A DNA stretch of 64,000 nt from Xanthomonas sp. Leaf148 (GTDB lineage: Bacteria > Pseudomonadota > Gammaproteobacteria > Xanthomonadales > Xanthomonadaceae), in NCBI RefSeq assembly GCF_001423585.1, contig NZ_LMOP01000001.1:744001-808000 (forward strand), written 5' to 3'. The notes below the pieces were generated by a model that was not told where the DNA came from, made no database searches, and saw only the letters and a list, made by a program, of their open reading frames with translations. The translations under genes were made by a program, and so were the position numbers. Numbering within the stretch: the stretch's first letter is position 1; each line of letters opens with the position of its first letter. This document shows, one piece after another, positions 37,811 through 45,874 of this stretch.

Positions 37811-38302
37811 TCACAGCCAGATTGCGTCCCAGAAGGGGTAATCGCCGAGGCGGGTAACCAGTCCGGCCCGCAGTGGATTGGCGACTAGGTAACGCGCCAC
37901 TGCGTGCAGGTCGTCGTCTTTGCGCAACGCGTGGTCGTGGTAACTGCGGCTCCAGACCGGCACGCGATGTTGACGCTGATCGTTCACCGCGCGCGCTGCG
38001 CACGCTTTCATGCGCGATACGGTGTCGGCTAACGACGTGGCGCTGCCGAGTTGCATCAACCAATGCACATGATCAGGCATCAACACCCAGGCCAGCAGCC
38101 TGGCATCGGGTGGCGTTGCTGCGGTGAACGCCCGACAGGCCGCGGCGGCGAGCAGAAAATCTGCGAACACAGCTCGACGCTGCCATGTCGTGGTGGTCAA
38201 CAGGTAACCGCCGTTGGGCAAAGACTGTCTGCCGCGGCGCAGCGCGCGATGCCCGGGTGAGTGGACGTTGGCCATGCGGCAATGCTGATGGCCTCGCAGC
38301 AT
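37811..38302 (-). CDS. REP-associated tyrosine transposase (RAYT, Y1/IS200-like)
   Basis: 163 aa from 38302; an internal ATG at 38275 (MANVHSPGHRALRRGRQSLP) is an equally good start. RAYT features: GHRALRRGRQSLPNGGYLLT, LAWVLMPDHVHWLMQLG with the HxH (HVH) motif, SRMKACAARAVN, SRSYHDHALRKDDDLHAVAR with the catalytic Tyr (YHDHAL), and the terminal YLVANPLRAGLVTRLGDYPF then WDAIWL. Single-strand REP endonuclease/transposase family thought to spread REP sequences. It sits between hflC and yjeT with REP doublets at 37208, 37544, 37735 and a single REP at 38404. A second, related RAYT is at 60874. Confidence 0.93.
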   Translation of the reverse strand: MLRGHQHCRMANVHSPGHRALRRGRQSLPNGGYLLTTTTWQRRAVFADFLLAAAACRAFTAATPPDARLLAWVLMPDHVHWLMQLGSATSLADTVSRMKACAARAVNDQRQHRVPVWSRSYHDHALRKDDDLHAVARYLVANPLRAGLVTRLGDYPFWDAIWL

Positions 38303-38403
38303 GGGGGATATCAGGGGTTGCCTGGTTTGGTTCTAGGAGATCTACGGGTTATCTAGCTGTTTAAAGTTTGAAGACGGTCGGTTGGGTATGCCGGCAAGGC
38401 CAT

Positions 38404-38426
38404 GTCGCGCCCAGGTGCGCTCCTAC
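38404..38426. repeat. Single REP unit, subtype A
   Basis: gtcgcgcccaggtgcgctcc tac, one inverted-orientation unit upstream of the RAYT gene. Confidence 0.85.
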
Positions 38427-38480
38427 GTGACGGGCTCTTTGGGCGAGCATGCAACTGTTTGGCCGTGACGGGCACAGACG

Positions 38481-38507
38481 AAAACGCCCGCATTGCGCGG
38501 GCGTTTT
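38481..38507 (-). terminator. Rho-independent terminator after hflC
   Basis: AAAACGCCCGC attgc GCGGGCGTTTT, perfect 11-bp stem with flanking A and T runs, 56 bases past the hflC stop. It cuts hflKC off from the RAYT/yjeT/purA genes that follow. Confidence 0.9.
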
Positions 38508-38562
38508 CAGTTCAACACTGAGCGACTCAGTACAAGGTGATCAGCAATTCAACACTCAGCGA

Positions 38563-39426
38563 TCAACGATCGCTCTTGAGGTACTGCAGGAACGGGTCGT
38601 TCTTGTCGAGCACGATCACGCCGTTGCCGTCGGCCATCGATTCGCGATAGGCCTCCAGACTGCGGTAGAAGGCGTAGAACGAAGGATCCTTTGCACCGGC
38701 CTGGCCGTAGATGCGGGCCGCGTCGGCATCGCCTTCGCCACGCAGCTTCTGTGCATCGCGCTCGGCGTCGGCCCTGATGACCGTGCTTTCGCGGTCGGCT
38801 TGTGCACGGATGGTCAGTGCCTGCTCTTCGCCTTCTGCACGCAGCTTGCTGGCTTCCTGCTTGCGCTGGGCCCGCATGCGCTCGTAGACGTCGGTGATCA
38901 CCTGGCTGTCGGTCGGCAGGTCGATTTGCTTGATGCGCAAGTCGGTGATCTGCATGCCCAATCCCTTGATGGCGCCGTTGATGCCCTTGAGCTGGCTGGC
39001 AATCAATTCGCTGCGGTCGCCGGAGACCAGCTGCTGCAAGGTGCGCGAGTTGATCTGGTTGCGCAGCGAGTCGGTGATGATAGGTGCCAGGCGGGAATTG
39101 GCCACCGACTCTTCACCACCGGTGGCGCGATAGAACGCACGCACATCGGAGATGTAGCCGATGGCGAAAAAGTCCACGCTCACGTCTTTCTGCTCGGCGG
39201 TGAAATACCGCGCCGGGGCGGTATCGAGCACCTGGAAGCGGCGATCGAACACACGCACCGATTCCACCACCGGAATCTTGAAATGCAGGCCGGGCTTGAG
39301 GTCGGCACGCACCACGCGACCCAGGTTGAGCACCATGGCGGTCTGGTCTTCGCGCACCACGAACACCGAGCCCATCAGGGTCAGCAACACGGCGACGATC
39401 AGGCCGATGACTAGCGAATTTTTCAT
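38563..39426 (-). CDS. hflC: Protease modulator HflC
   Basis: 287 aa. N-terminal membrane anchor (SLVIGLIVAVLLTLMGSVFV), then an SPFH/Band 7 domain (REDQTAMVLNLGRVVRADLK, DRRFQVLDTAPARYFTAEQK, DVSVDFFAIGYISDV) and a helical tail (ASKLRAEGEEQALTIRAQAD). With HflK forms the periplasmic-facing complex that restrains FtsH proteolysis. Start overlaps hflK stop by 4 nt (39423-39426). Length is near the usual about 330, slightly short. Confidence 0.95.
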   Translation of the reverse strand: MKNSLVIGLIVAVLLTLMGSVFVVREDQTAMVLNLGRVVRADLKPGLHFKIPVVESVRVFDRRFQVLDTAPARYFTAEQKDVSVDFFAIGYISDVRAFYRATGGEESVANSRLAPIITDSLRNQINSRTLQQLVSGDRSELIASQLKGINGAIKGLGMQITDLRIKQIDLPTDSQVITDVYERMRAQRKQEASKLRAEGEEQALTIRAQADRESTVIRADAERDAQKLRGEGDADAARIYGQAGAKDPSFYAFYRSLEAYRESMADGNGVIVLDKNDPFLQYLKSDR

Positions 39427-40559
39427 TGTTCGGTTCCCTCACGACCGGTCGGGCGCGGGCCGCGTTCCGGGTTGCGGATGGCCTCGCTGCTGGCGCTTTG
39501 CGGCGGATTCAGCAGCACGTCCTGCGGCACCATCGACGGCATGCCGCCATTGCCCGCGTTGCCGCCGGCGTTGGCAGCCTTGCCAGCATCTGGCAGCGGC
39601 ACATAGATGACCTGGCGACCATCGCTACCGATCACCTTACGGTTCTCCGACAACACCTTTTGCACGGTTTCCAGCCACAGCCGCTTGCGCGTGACCTCGG
39701 GGGCATTGGCGTACTGCTCCTGCAACAGGGTGAAGCGGTCGGCGTCGCCCTCGGCCTTGGAGATCACCGCTTCCTTGTAACCTTCGGCACCGGTACGGGT
39801 GCGTGCACCCTGGCCGCGTGCCTCGGGCACCACCTTGGCGGCGTAGGCCTGGGCTTCGTTGATCAGGCGCTCGCGCACCTGCTGGGCACCGTTGACCTCG
39901 TCGAAGGCCGGCTTCACTTCTTCCGGCGGACGCGCGTCCGGCAGGGTCACTCCGGTCACGGCCAAGCCGGTGTTGTAGGCATCCAGCGCCATCTGCAGAC
40001 GGTCCTTGGAGGCGATCGCCAGCGGGCCGCGATTGTTGAGCACGGTATTGAGGTCGGACCGCCCCACCTGCTCACGCACGGCACTCTGCGCGGCCTGCTC
40101 CAGCACCAGATCGGCATTACGCGAGCCGAACAGGTATTTGCGCGGGTCGCTGATCTGGTACTGCACGTTGAGCGAGACGTTGACGATGTTCTCGTCGCGC
40201 GTCAGCACCGGCACCTGATTGCTGAAGGTCTTGATCTCGGTTGCATTGACCTTGCGTACCGACTCGATGGGCCAGGGCAGCTTGAAGCTCGGGCCGGGCT
40301 GCAGGATGCGCGAGAACTGGCCGAAGCGCAGCACCACGCCACGCTGCTGTTCTCCGATGAGCTGGAAGCTGGAGAACAGCACCATCAGCACCACCGCGAC
40401 CAGAATCCAGCGCCCCACGCCGCCGTCGAACAGCTCCTTCAACGGGGCGGGCAGATTGCCCCAGCCACCACCGTTGCCACCACCGCGCGGGCCCCAGGAC
40501 CTGCGACGGTTGGGATCCGGGCCGTCTCCGCCCTTGTTGCCGGGTGTGTTCCAGGCCAT
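39423..40559 (-). CDS. hflK: FtsH protease activity modulator HflK
   Basis: 378 aa. Gly/Pro/Asn-rich cytoplasmic N-terminus (NTPGNKGGDGPDPNRRRSWG), one membrane segment (RWILVAVVLMVLFSSFQLIG), SPFH domain (GEQQRGVVLRFGQFSRILQP, VNVSLNVQYQISDPRKYLFG) and a C-terminal helix and Gly/Asn-rich tail. Partner of HflC and coupled to it by a 4-nt overlap. First gene of the hflK-hflC cluster on the minus strand. Confidence 0.96.
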   Translation of the reverse strand: MAWNTPGNKGGDGPDPNRRRSWGPRGGGNGGGWGNLPAPLKELFDGGVGRWILVAVVLMVLFSSFQLIGEQQRGVVLRFGQFSRILQPGPSFKLPWPIESVRKVNATEIKTFSNQVPVLTRDENIVNVSLNVQYQISDPRKYLFGSRNADLVLEQAAQSAVREQVGRSDLNTVLNNRGPLAIASKDRLQMALDAYNTGLAVTGVTLPDARPPEEVKPAFDEVNGAQQVRERLINEAQAYAAKVVPEARGQGARTRTGAEGYKEAVISKAEGDADRFTLLQEQYANAPEVTRKRLWLETVQKVLSENRKVIGSDGRQVIYVPLPDAGKAANAGGNAGNGGMPSMVPQDVLLNPPQSASSEAIRNPERGPRPTGREGTEQ

Positions 40560-41531
40560 GCACGCTCCATGATCGAGGGGCTGTGCGGGCCAGTCCCGCA
40601 GTGCCGCCGTGTTGTTTGATTCGCCGATTCTACTAGATGGGGCAGACCGGCCGTTTTGAAAGGCCCTGATTGGTGCATCGGCGGTTTAGCCGGCGGGGTG
40701 AATCAAGGGGTTGGCAGTTCTTGGCGGGGTGGAGACGAGGTAGCGGCGCCAGGTTATAGGTCGGCGGGAGCCCTCAATGCGCAAAACGGGTGCCGAGATC
40801 GAAGGCGCGGAGCCGACCGCTCCGCTACCGGGAGGTTTGGCCGAACCGATTCAGCGCGGCCGACGCGCCCCCGGCGCTCCTGCGCTCGACCTGGGCACTT
40901 CGAGACCGTGACCAGCACCAGCACGCACCATGACGACAGCGGCTGTACCGCGCCAATCAATGGTGACAGGACTGGGTTGGTGCACTCACGCGCACTGGCA
41001 CATCGGCCTGGAGGGACGGCTGGTGCTGGAATGGACGGCTGCTGACCGAGGACAGCGGTGCTGTGGCACATCGCTCGCATTGCGCTGCGCTTTGACAGCG
41101 CATGCAACGTCACGCATGCAGGCATGTGACTGACGATCGACCACCTGACTGATTGGGCTGTACCTGCTACACCGGCGCGTTGATCCGCGCGGCAGCCAGG
41201 CGTCGCGAGTGCCATCGTGCAGGCGCGCTTCGGGCTCGATGCTGCGATGACACGGCAGCGATGATTAGCTGCGGTCCGTCGTGCGCTGCCATCGACATCG
41301 TGGGCAGCGGCGGAGAGTTGCATGCTGGCATGCAACGGAGCGGCGAAACAACGACGCCGCCCCATCGGGCGTTGCCGCACCGGACGCGCCAGATGGCAAG
41401 CGCGCATGCGCGCAGACCGTTGGCAATTGCCGGTTCGCAGTGAGGCGCGTGCCATTCGCCAAGGCGATGACGCTGGAAGTCATCGCCTGCTCGCGCGCGA
41501 CTCCCGGCTCAGTTGCCGCGGATGTCAGCGA
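40560..41531. other. Long gene-free region
   Basis: 972 bases between hflK (its upstream side) and the response regulator. A 233-codon open frame on the minus strand (40754-41455) has Cys/Arg/Ala-rich composition typical of antisense shadows in GC-rich DNA and matches nothing. A 9-bp perfect stem (ggcgatgac at 41463-41471, gtcatcgcc at 41479-41487) follows the response-regulator stop and may be its terminator, although it lacks a T-run. Nothing else recognised. Confidence 0.45.
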
Positions 41532-41918
41532 TCACGCCTTGGGCGGCTCGTCCTTCTGGTTGAACACCCGCTCCATCACTTCCAGCAGTTCGTCTTCGGA
41601 GAACGGCTTGGTGATGTAGGCGCGCGCGCCTTGGCGCATGCCCCACATGCGGTCGGTGTCCTGATCCTTGGTGGTCACCAGGATCACCGGGATGTGCTGG
41701 GTGGTGGGCTCGCGCTTGAGCGTGCGCGTGGCCTGGAAGCCGTTGAGGTTGGGCATGACCACGTCCATCAACACCAGATCCGGCAGCGACTCCTTGGCCG
41801 CTTCCACGCCGGCGGCGCCATCGGTGGCGGTGATGGTTTCGTGTCCCAACTTCTCGACGATGCGCTGAATCCCCAGCAGCTGCGACGGCGAGTCGTCGAC
41901 GATCAAAATGCGTGCCAT
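41532..41918 (-). CDS. pilH: Single-domain response regulator, PilH-like
   Basis: 128 aa receiver domain with no output domain. Acid pocket Asp8-Asp9 (ILIVDDSPSQ), phospho-acceptor Asp52 (LVLMDVVMPNLNGFQATR), Thr82/83 (ILVTTKDQDTDRMWGMRQGA) and Lys104 (YITKPFSEDEL). The DRMWGMRQGARAYITKPF block is typical of PilH/PilG regulators of type IV pilus twitching. The usual partners (pilG, pilI, pilJ, chpA) are not in this window, so PilH is likely but CheY-like alternatives remain. Confidence 0.8.
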   Translation of the reverse strand: MARILIVDDSPSQLLGIQRIVEKLGHETITATDGAAGVEAAKESLPDLVLMDVVMPNLNGFQATRTLKREPTTQHIPVILVTTKDQDTDRMWGMRQGARAYITKPFSEDELLEVMERVFNQKDEPPKA

Positions 41919-42367
41919 GTGTTTCCCCTAGTGTGCGCGGCGAGTGTAGTGCGCCAGCTGCGCTTTCGGTAGCTGGGGGCAATAGCGCGATGGTCGAAGG
42001 CTGTGCTGCGGTGCGGTGCACGCGGTGCTCGCCTTCGCACTCCTGTGCGCCGTGGTGGGCGGTGAGGGGTTGGAAGCGAGGTGCAGGCGATGCGTCGCGC
42101 TTCGGCTAAGGGGGCTGCTGGCGCTGACTGCGGGAGGAGTGCTTGGATCCAGCTTCGCTCGCTGCGCGCAACCGACGCCATTGAAGTGGCGCCCGGCCGA
42201 AGTTGACCGACGCCGGCAGCCGCACCGGGCGGCCGTACCCTCACCCCAACCCCTCTCCCGCAGGAGAGGGGCTTTCGCGCCTCCTCATACTGGGAGGCTC
42301 GCGCGTTGCGACGGACGAGACGTCTGGACCTCAGCGCCCCTCTACCGAAGAGAAGCGCCTGTGGACC
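41919..42367. other. Intergenic region with palindromic repeat
   Basis: 449 bases. Contains the hairpin CCCCTCTCC cgca GGAGAGGGG at 42250-42271, a common xanthomonad intergenic palindrome that here follows the 3' end of the cbpA-like gene. No gene. Confidence 0.5.
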
Positions 42368-43264
42368 TCACACCATCTCGCCGAACGCCTTGGCCAGGTT
42401 GCGGTAGGCCTTTTTCTGCGCGTCGTCGGTGGGGGCCGGGGCCAGGATTTCCAGCTCCACGATCTGATCGCCCGGGGGGGTGCCCGGCAGGCCGCGGCCG
42501 CGCAGGCGCAGTTTGCGGCCGGCGTCCGAGTCGGCGGGCACCTTCAATTCCACCGAGCCGCCCAGGGTCGGCACGCTGATGGTGGTGCCCAGCGCCGCCT
42601 GCCAGGGCATGACCTGCAGGAAATAGAGAATGTTGCGCCCGTCCACCTCGAACTGCGGGTGCGCGGCGTATTCGATCTCCAGCAGCAGATTGCCGCCGCC
42701 GTTGCCCTGCCCGCTCAGGCGAATCACCTGGCCGGGCTGCACGCCCTTGGGCACGCGCACGTCCAGCTGCTTGCCGTTGATGGTGATGCGCACGCTGTCG
42801 CCCGAATGCACCGCTTCCAGCGGCACCGCCAGCTTGGCGCGGGTGTCACCACGCGCCTGCGGACCCGGCCCTGCGCCAGGACCGGCACCCGGGCCGCGCG
42901 GACGGCCGCCGCGCTGGCCGGCGAACAGGCTTTCGAAGAAGTCGCTGAAGCCGCCACCGGCACCGCCGTTGCCGAACACCTCTTCATAGTCGAAGCCCTG
43001 CCCGCCGCCGTGGCTGGGCGGCGCCTGGAACTCGTCGCCCGGGCGATAGCCCTGCGCCTTCAACTGGTCGTAGGCCTTGCGCTTTTGCGGATCGCGCAGC
43101 GCCTCATAGGCTTCGTTGATCGCCTTGAATTTGTCTTCGGCGCCGGCTTCCTTGCTGACGTCGGGGTGATACTTGCGCGCCAATCGGCGGTACGCGGTCT
43201 TGATCTCCGCATCGCCTGCGCTGGGCTCCACGCCCAGCGTTGCGTAGTAATCCTTGAATTCCAT
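42368..43264 (-). CDS. cbpA: DnaJ-class co-chaperone, curved DNA-binding protein CbpA-like
   Basis: 298 aa. N-terminal J domain (MEFKDYYATLGVEPSAGDAE, RKYHPDVSKE with HPD), Gly/Phe-rich linker (FGNGGAGGGFSDFFESLFAG), no zinc-finger domain, and the two DnaJ C-terminal beta domains (LDVRVPKGVQPGQVIRLSGQ, GGSVELKVPADSDAGRKLRL). This is the CbpA layout: Hsp40 partner of DnaK. Located near an Hsp20 gene on the same strand. Confidence 0.92.
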   Translation of the reverse strand: MEFKDYYATLGVEPSAGDAEIKTAYRRLARKYHPDVSKEAGAEDKFKAINEAYEALRDPQKRKAYDQLKAQGYRPGDEFQAPPSHGGGQGFDYEEVFGNGGAGGGFSDFFESLFAGQRGGRPRGPGAGPGAGPGPQARGDTRAKLAVPLEAVHSGDSVRITINGKQLDVRVPKGVQPGQVIRLSGQGNGGGNLLLEIEYAAHPQFEVDGRNILYFLQVMPWQAALGTTISVPTLGGSVELKVPADSDAGRKLRLRGRGLPGTPPGDQIVELEILAPAPTDDAQKKAYRNLAKAFGEMV

Positions 43265-43669
43265 CTATTCACCTCTGGAAAAAAAACGGCCCGCAGCCAG
43301 GGCCACGAGCCAGTTCGAGAGGCAGACACCAGGTGGGACGGCCATGCATGGCGCGGGCGGTGGGAATCGTAGGCACATGCCGTCCCTGCCGATTCCAGAC
43401 ACCAACCGCGCCCGTGTGGCGGTCACGCAACAGGGTTGCTGGCCGATCTCTTCGCAGCCGGGCGGGCGACCGCGCCTATTCTACGGCGCGGCCGTCGCCG
43501 GGGAGCGAAGTCGGTGACCTCGCTCCAGGTCCATGACTTGTCAGCACGTGCCCCGCAGCACGCCGCGATGCCGGTCGGCGGCAACTGGCGAGCCGGGCCG
43601 GGGTGTCATGCACACCCCGGCCACAGTCCTGTCCGGCATCCGCCGCGCATGCGGCGGCTGCGATGGCGC
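43265..43669. other. Intergenic region with strong hairpin between hsp20 and cbpA-like genes
   Basis: 405 bases. GGCCGGGGTGT (43596-43606), catgc, ACACCCCGGCC (43612-43622) form a perfect 11-bp stem just past the hsp20 stop. It has no T-run and may terminate or stabilise the hsp20 mRNA. No gene recognised. Confidence 0.6.
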
Positions 43670-44146
43670 TTACTGCACCGTGCTGCCGCCGGTGTCCTGC
43701 CCGTTGCCCACCTGAATGCGACGCGGGGTGGCTGCCGGCCGCTTGGGAATGCGGATTTCCAGCACGCCGTTGTGACCGGCGGCGGTGATGCCATCGGCAT
43801 CGGCACTGTCGGGCAGCGCGAAACGCCGATGGAAACTGCCGTAGCGGCGTTCGATGCGCGAGAAGCGCTCGGTGTCGGTACTGGACTCGCTCTTGCGCTC
43901 GCCCTTGATCGACAGGATGCCCTTGTCCATCTGCACCTCGATCTGGCTGGGGTCGATGCCCGGCAGATCGGCATAAAGGACGAAGTGGTTGGGCTCTTCC
44001 GTGATGTCCACACGCGGCACCCATTGGGCGGTGACCACGGCCGATTCGTCGGTATCGCTGTTCTGTTCGAAGAAACGATCGAACACGTGCTTGATCTCGT
44101 TTTGCAGCGCGTGCGTGGGCCACTGGGGATAACGAACGATGTTCAT
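43670..44146 (-). CDS. Small heat-shock protein, Hsp20/alpha-crystallin family
   Basis: 158 aa from the ATG at 44146, chosen for its GGAGG 9-13 bases upstream; the frame extends to 44191. N-terminus MNIVRYPQWPTHALQNEIKH then VFDRFF; alpha-crystallin domain at about 45-140 (WVPRVDITEEPNHFVLYADL, PGIDPSQIEVQMDKGILSIK, RRYGSFHRRFALPDSADADG, NGVLEIRIPKR). C-terminal extension RRIQVGNGQ. Holdase chaperone. Divergent from the peroxiredoxin gene. Confidence 0.95.
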   Translation of the reverse strand: MNIVRYPQWPTHALQNEIKHVFDRFFEQNSDTDESAVVTAQWVPRVDITEEPNHFVLYADLPGIDPSQIEVQMDKGILSIKGERKSESSTDTERFSRIERRYGSFHRRFALPDSADADGITAAGHNGVLEIRIPKRPAATPRRIQVGNGQDTGGSTVQ

Positions 44147-44309
44147 TGCAAGCCTCCAAAAGGTTGGGTGAGGGGCCGGCGACGGCGGCATGCACCACTG
44201 CGCCGGCCATGTGCGTCAGATAGGCGTGGCCGTGCGGATTTCAAGCGCGTTGACGCGCTTTTTCCCTGCCCTTTTCTAGACTTCGTTCAGCCACACAGAG
44301 CCCAGCCCC

Positions 44310-44792
44310 ATGACCATCGCCGTTGGTGACAGCATTCCCGAAGTAGTGCTCAAGCGCATGCGCGAAGGCATCGAGGCGGTCGACACGCATCGCTTGTTCG
44401 CCGGCCGCAAGGTGCTGCTGTTCGCAGTGCCGGGCGCATTCACGCCGACCTGCTCGGCCAAACACTTGCCGGGGTATGTGGAGCACTTCGAAGAGTTCCG
44501 CAAACGCGGCATCGACGTGTTGTGCACCGCCGTCAACGACCCGTTCGTCATGCAGGCCTGGGGCCGCGCCCAGCTGGTTCCCGATGGTCTGCACCTGTTG
44601 CCCGACGGCAACGCCGAACTGGTTCGCGCACTAGGCCTTGAAATCGACGCGAGCGCTTCGGGCATGGGCCTGCGTTCGCGCCGCTATGCGCTGTATGCCG
44701 ACGACGGCGTGGTCAAGGCCTTGTTCGTCGAAGAACCCGGCGAGTTCAAGGTGTCTGCGGCTGATTACGTGCTGCAGCATCTGCCCGATTGA
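44310..44792 (+). CDS. Peroxiredoxin, Prx5 type
   Basis: 160 aa. Peroxidatic Cys48 in AVPGAFTPTCSAKHLPGY, the Prx5 signature, with GIDVLCTAVNDPFVMQAWG (Cys72 possible resolving residue) and an Arg in GLRSRRYALYADDGVVKALF. Reduces hydrogen peroxide and organic hydroperoxides using glutaredoxin or thioredoxin. Followed 42 bases later by a ferritin gene on the same strand, a sensible oxidative-stress/iron-storage pair. Confidence 0.93.
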   Translation: MTIAVGDSIPEVVLKRMREGIEAVDTHRLFAGRKVLLFAVPGAFTPTCSAKHLPGYVEHFEEFRKRGIDVLCTAVNDPFVMQAWGRAQLVPDGLHLLPDGNAELVRALGLEIDASASGMGLRSRRYALYADDGVVKALFVEEPGEFKVSAADYVLQHLPD

Positions 44793-44834
44793 AGTCACGA
44801 TTCCCCCGTCCACTCAGAAGGAAAACGGCCAGCC

Positions 44835-45395
44835 ATGTCTGATCAGCCAGCCACCAACATCCCCGCCGGTATCACCGATACCGCCACCTTGCGCGCACGC
44901 GCACGCCAGAGCATCGAAGACGGCGCCATCACCGAGAGTTATCACGCCGACCGCGAGGCAGTGATCGCGCTGCTCAACACCGCGTTGGCGACCGAGTACG
45001 TGTGCACCCTGCGCTACTACCGCCACTACTTCATGGCCAAGGGCATGCTGGCCGACGCGGTCAAGGGCGAGTTTCTGGAGCATGCGCAGCAGGAACAGGC
45101 GCACGCGCACAAGCTGGCCGAGCGTATTGTGCAGCTGGGCGGCGAACCGGACCTCAACCCGGACACGCTGACCAAGCGCTCGCATGCCGAATACAAGGAA
45201 GGCACCGATCTGCGCGACATGGTCAAGGAGAACCTGATCGCCGAGCGCATCGCCATCGACAGCTATCGCGAGATGATCGATTTCATCGGCGACAAGGACA
45301 CCACCACCAAGCGCATCCTGGAAAGCATTCTGGCCCAGGAAGAAGAGCACGCCGATGAGTTTGCCGACATGCTGGAAGGCTGGATCGGCGAGTGA
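44835..45395 (+). CDS. Bacterioferritin-like ferritin
   Basis: 186 aa four-helix ferritin-like protein. Di-iron ligands are visible in LNTALATEYVCTLRYYRHYF (Glu), GEFLEHAQQEQAHAHKLAER (ExxH), ENLIAERIAIDSYREMIDFI (Glu) and SILAQEEEHADEFADML (ExxH). It has a 35-residue N-terminal extension relative to E. coli Bfr. Stores iron and limits Fenton chemistry. A terminator follows at 45451-45484. Confidence 0.9.
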   Translation: MSDQPATNIPAGITDTATLRARARQSIEDGAITESYHADREAVIALLNTALATEYVCTLRYYRHYFMAKGMLADAVKGEFLEHAQQEQAHAHKLAERIVQLGGEPDLNPDTLTKRSHAEYKEGTDLRDMVKENLIAERIAIDSYREMIDFIGDKDTTTKRILESILAQEEEHADEFADMLEGWIGE

Positions 45396-45410
45396 CTGTC
45401 TTGCGTTGGT

Positions 45411-45592
45411 GCTGATGGCGCCGATGCGAATGCAGCATCGAAGACGCAACACAAACAGGGCGCCGTTGGGCGCCTTGTTTGTGTTTGTGGTCTGGTGCGG
45501 ACGCTGGCAGAAACCATGGTCCGCGTAGGAGCGCCCCTGGGCGCGATGAAGCCTTACCGGTAACGCCCCATCGCGCCCGGGTGCGCTCCTAC
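45411..45592 (+). repeat. Direct duplication unit 1: terminator plus REP doublet
   Basis: About 182 bases, about 90 percent identical by eye to 45675-45856. Each copy runs from gctgatggcgccgatgcga, through a terminator hairpin, to a subtype A REP doublet (45525-45592 here). The first REP arm in this copy has drifted (gcgcccctgggcgc). Confidence 0.9.
45451..45484 (+). terminator. Rho-independent terminator after ferritin gene (copy 1)
   Basis: acaaacaGGGCGCC gttg GGCGCCttgtttgt: long stem with a T-rich tail, 56 bases past the ferritin stop. Confidence 0.85.
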
Positions 45593-45674
45593 CGGGTACA
45601 TCGGCATGCCGGCAACTTCGTCAAAGCATTGTCACCGGCCATTGCGGTGAGCGGGTGCTGGCTTGCCCGGCCTT

Positions 45675-45856
45675 GCTGATGGCGCCGATGCGACTGCAGC
45701 ATCGAAGACGCAACACAAACAGGGCGCCGCTAGGCGCCTTGTTTGTGCGTGTGGTTTGGTGCAGACGGTGGCAGAAACCATGGTCCGCGTAGGAGCGCAC
45801 CTGGGCGCGATGAAGCCTTACCAGTAAAGCCCCATCGCGCCCGGGTGCGCTCCTAC
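45675..45856 (+). repeat. Direct duplication unit 2: terminator plus REP doublet
   Basis: Second copy, offset 264 bases from the first, with its own hairpin at 45715-45746 and REP doublet at 45789-45856. It ends 19 bases before the pbpC stop. The 82 bases between the copies show no recognisable feature. Confidence 0.9.
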
Positions 45857-45874
45857 GTGCACCTCGATGCCCAC

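Noticed and set aside
40754..41455. A 233-codon minus-strand open frame in the longest gene-free stretch
   Set aside because: Cys/Arg/Ser-rich, no domain, no ribosome-binding site; looks like random open frame in GC-rich DNA.
41463..41487. Perfect 9-bp stem as an intrinsic terminator for the response-regulator gene
   Set aside because: No T-tract follows on the minus strand, so I only note it as a hairpin within the intergenic entry.
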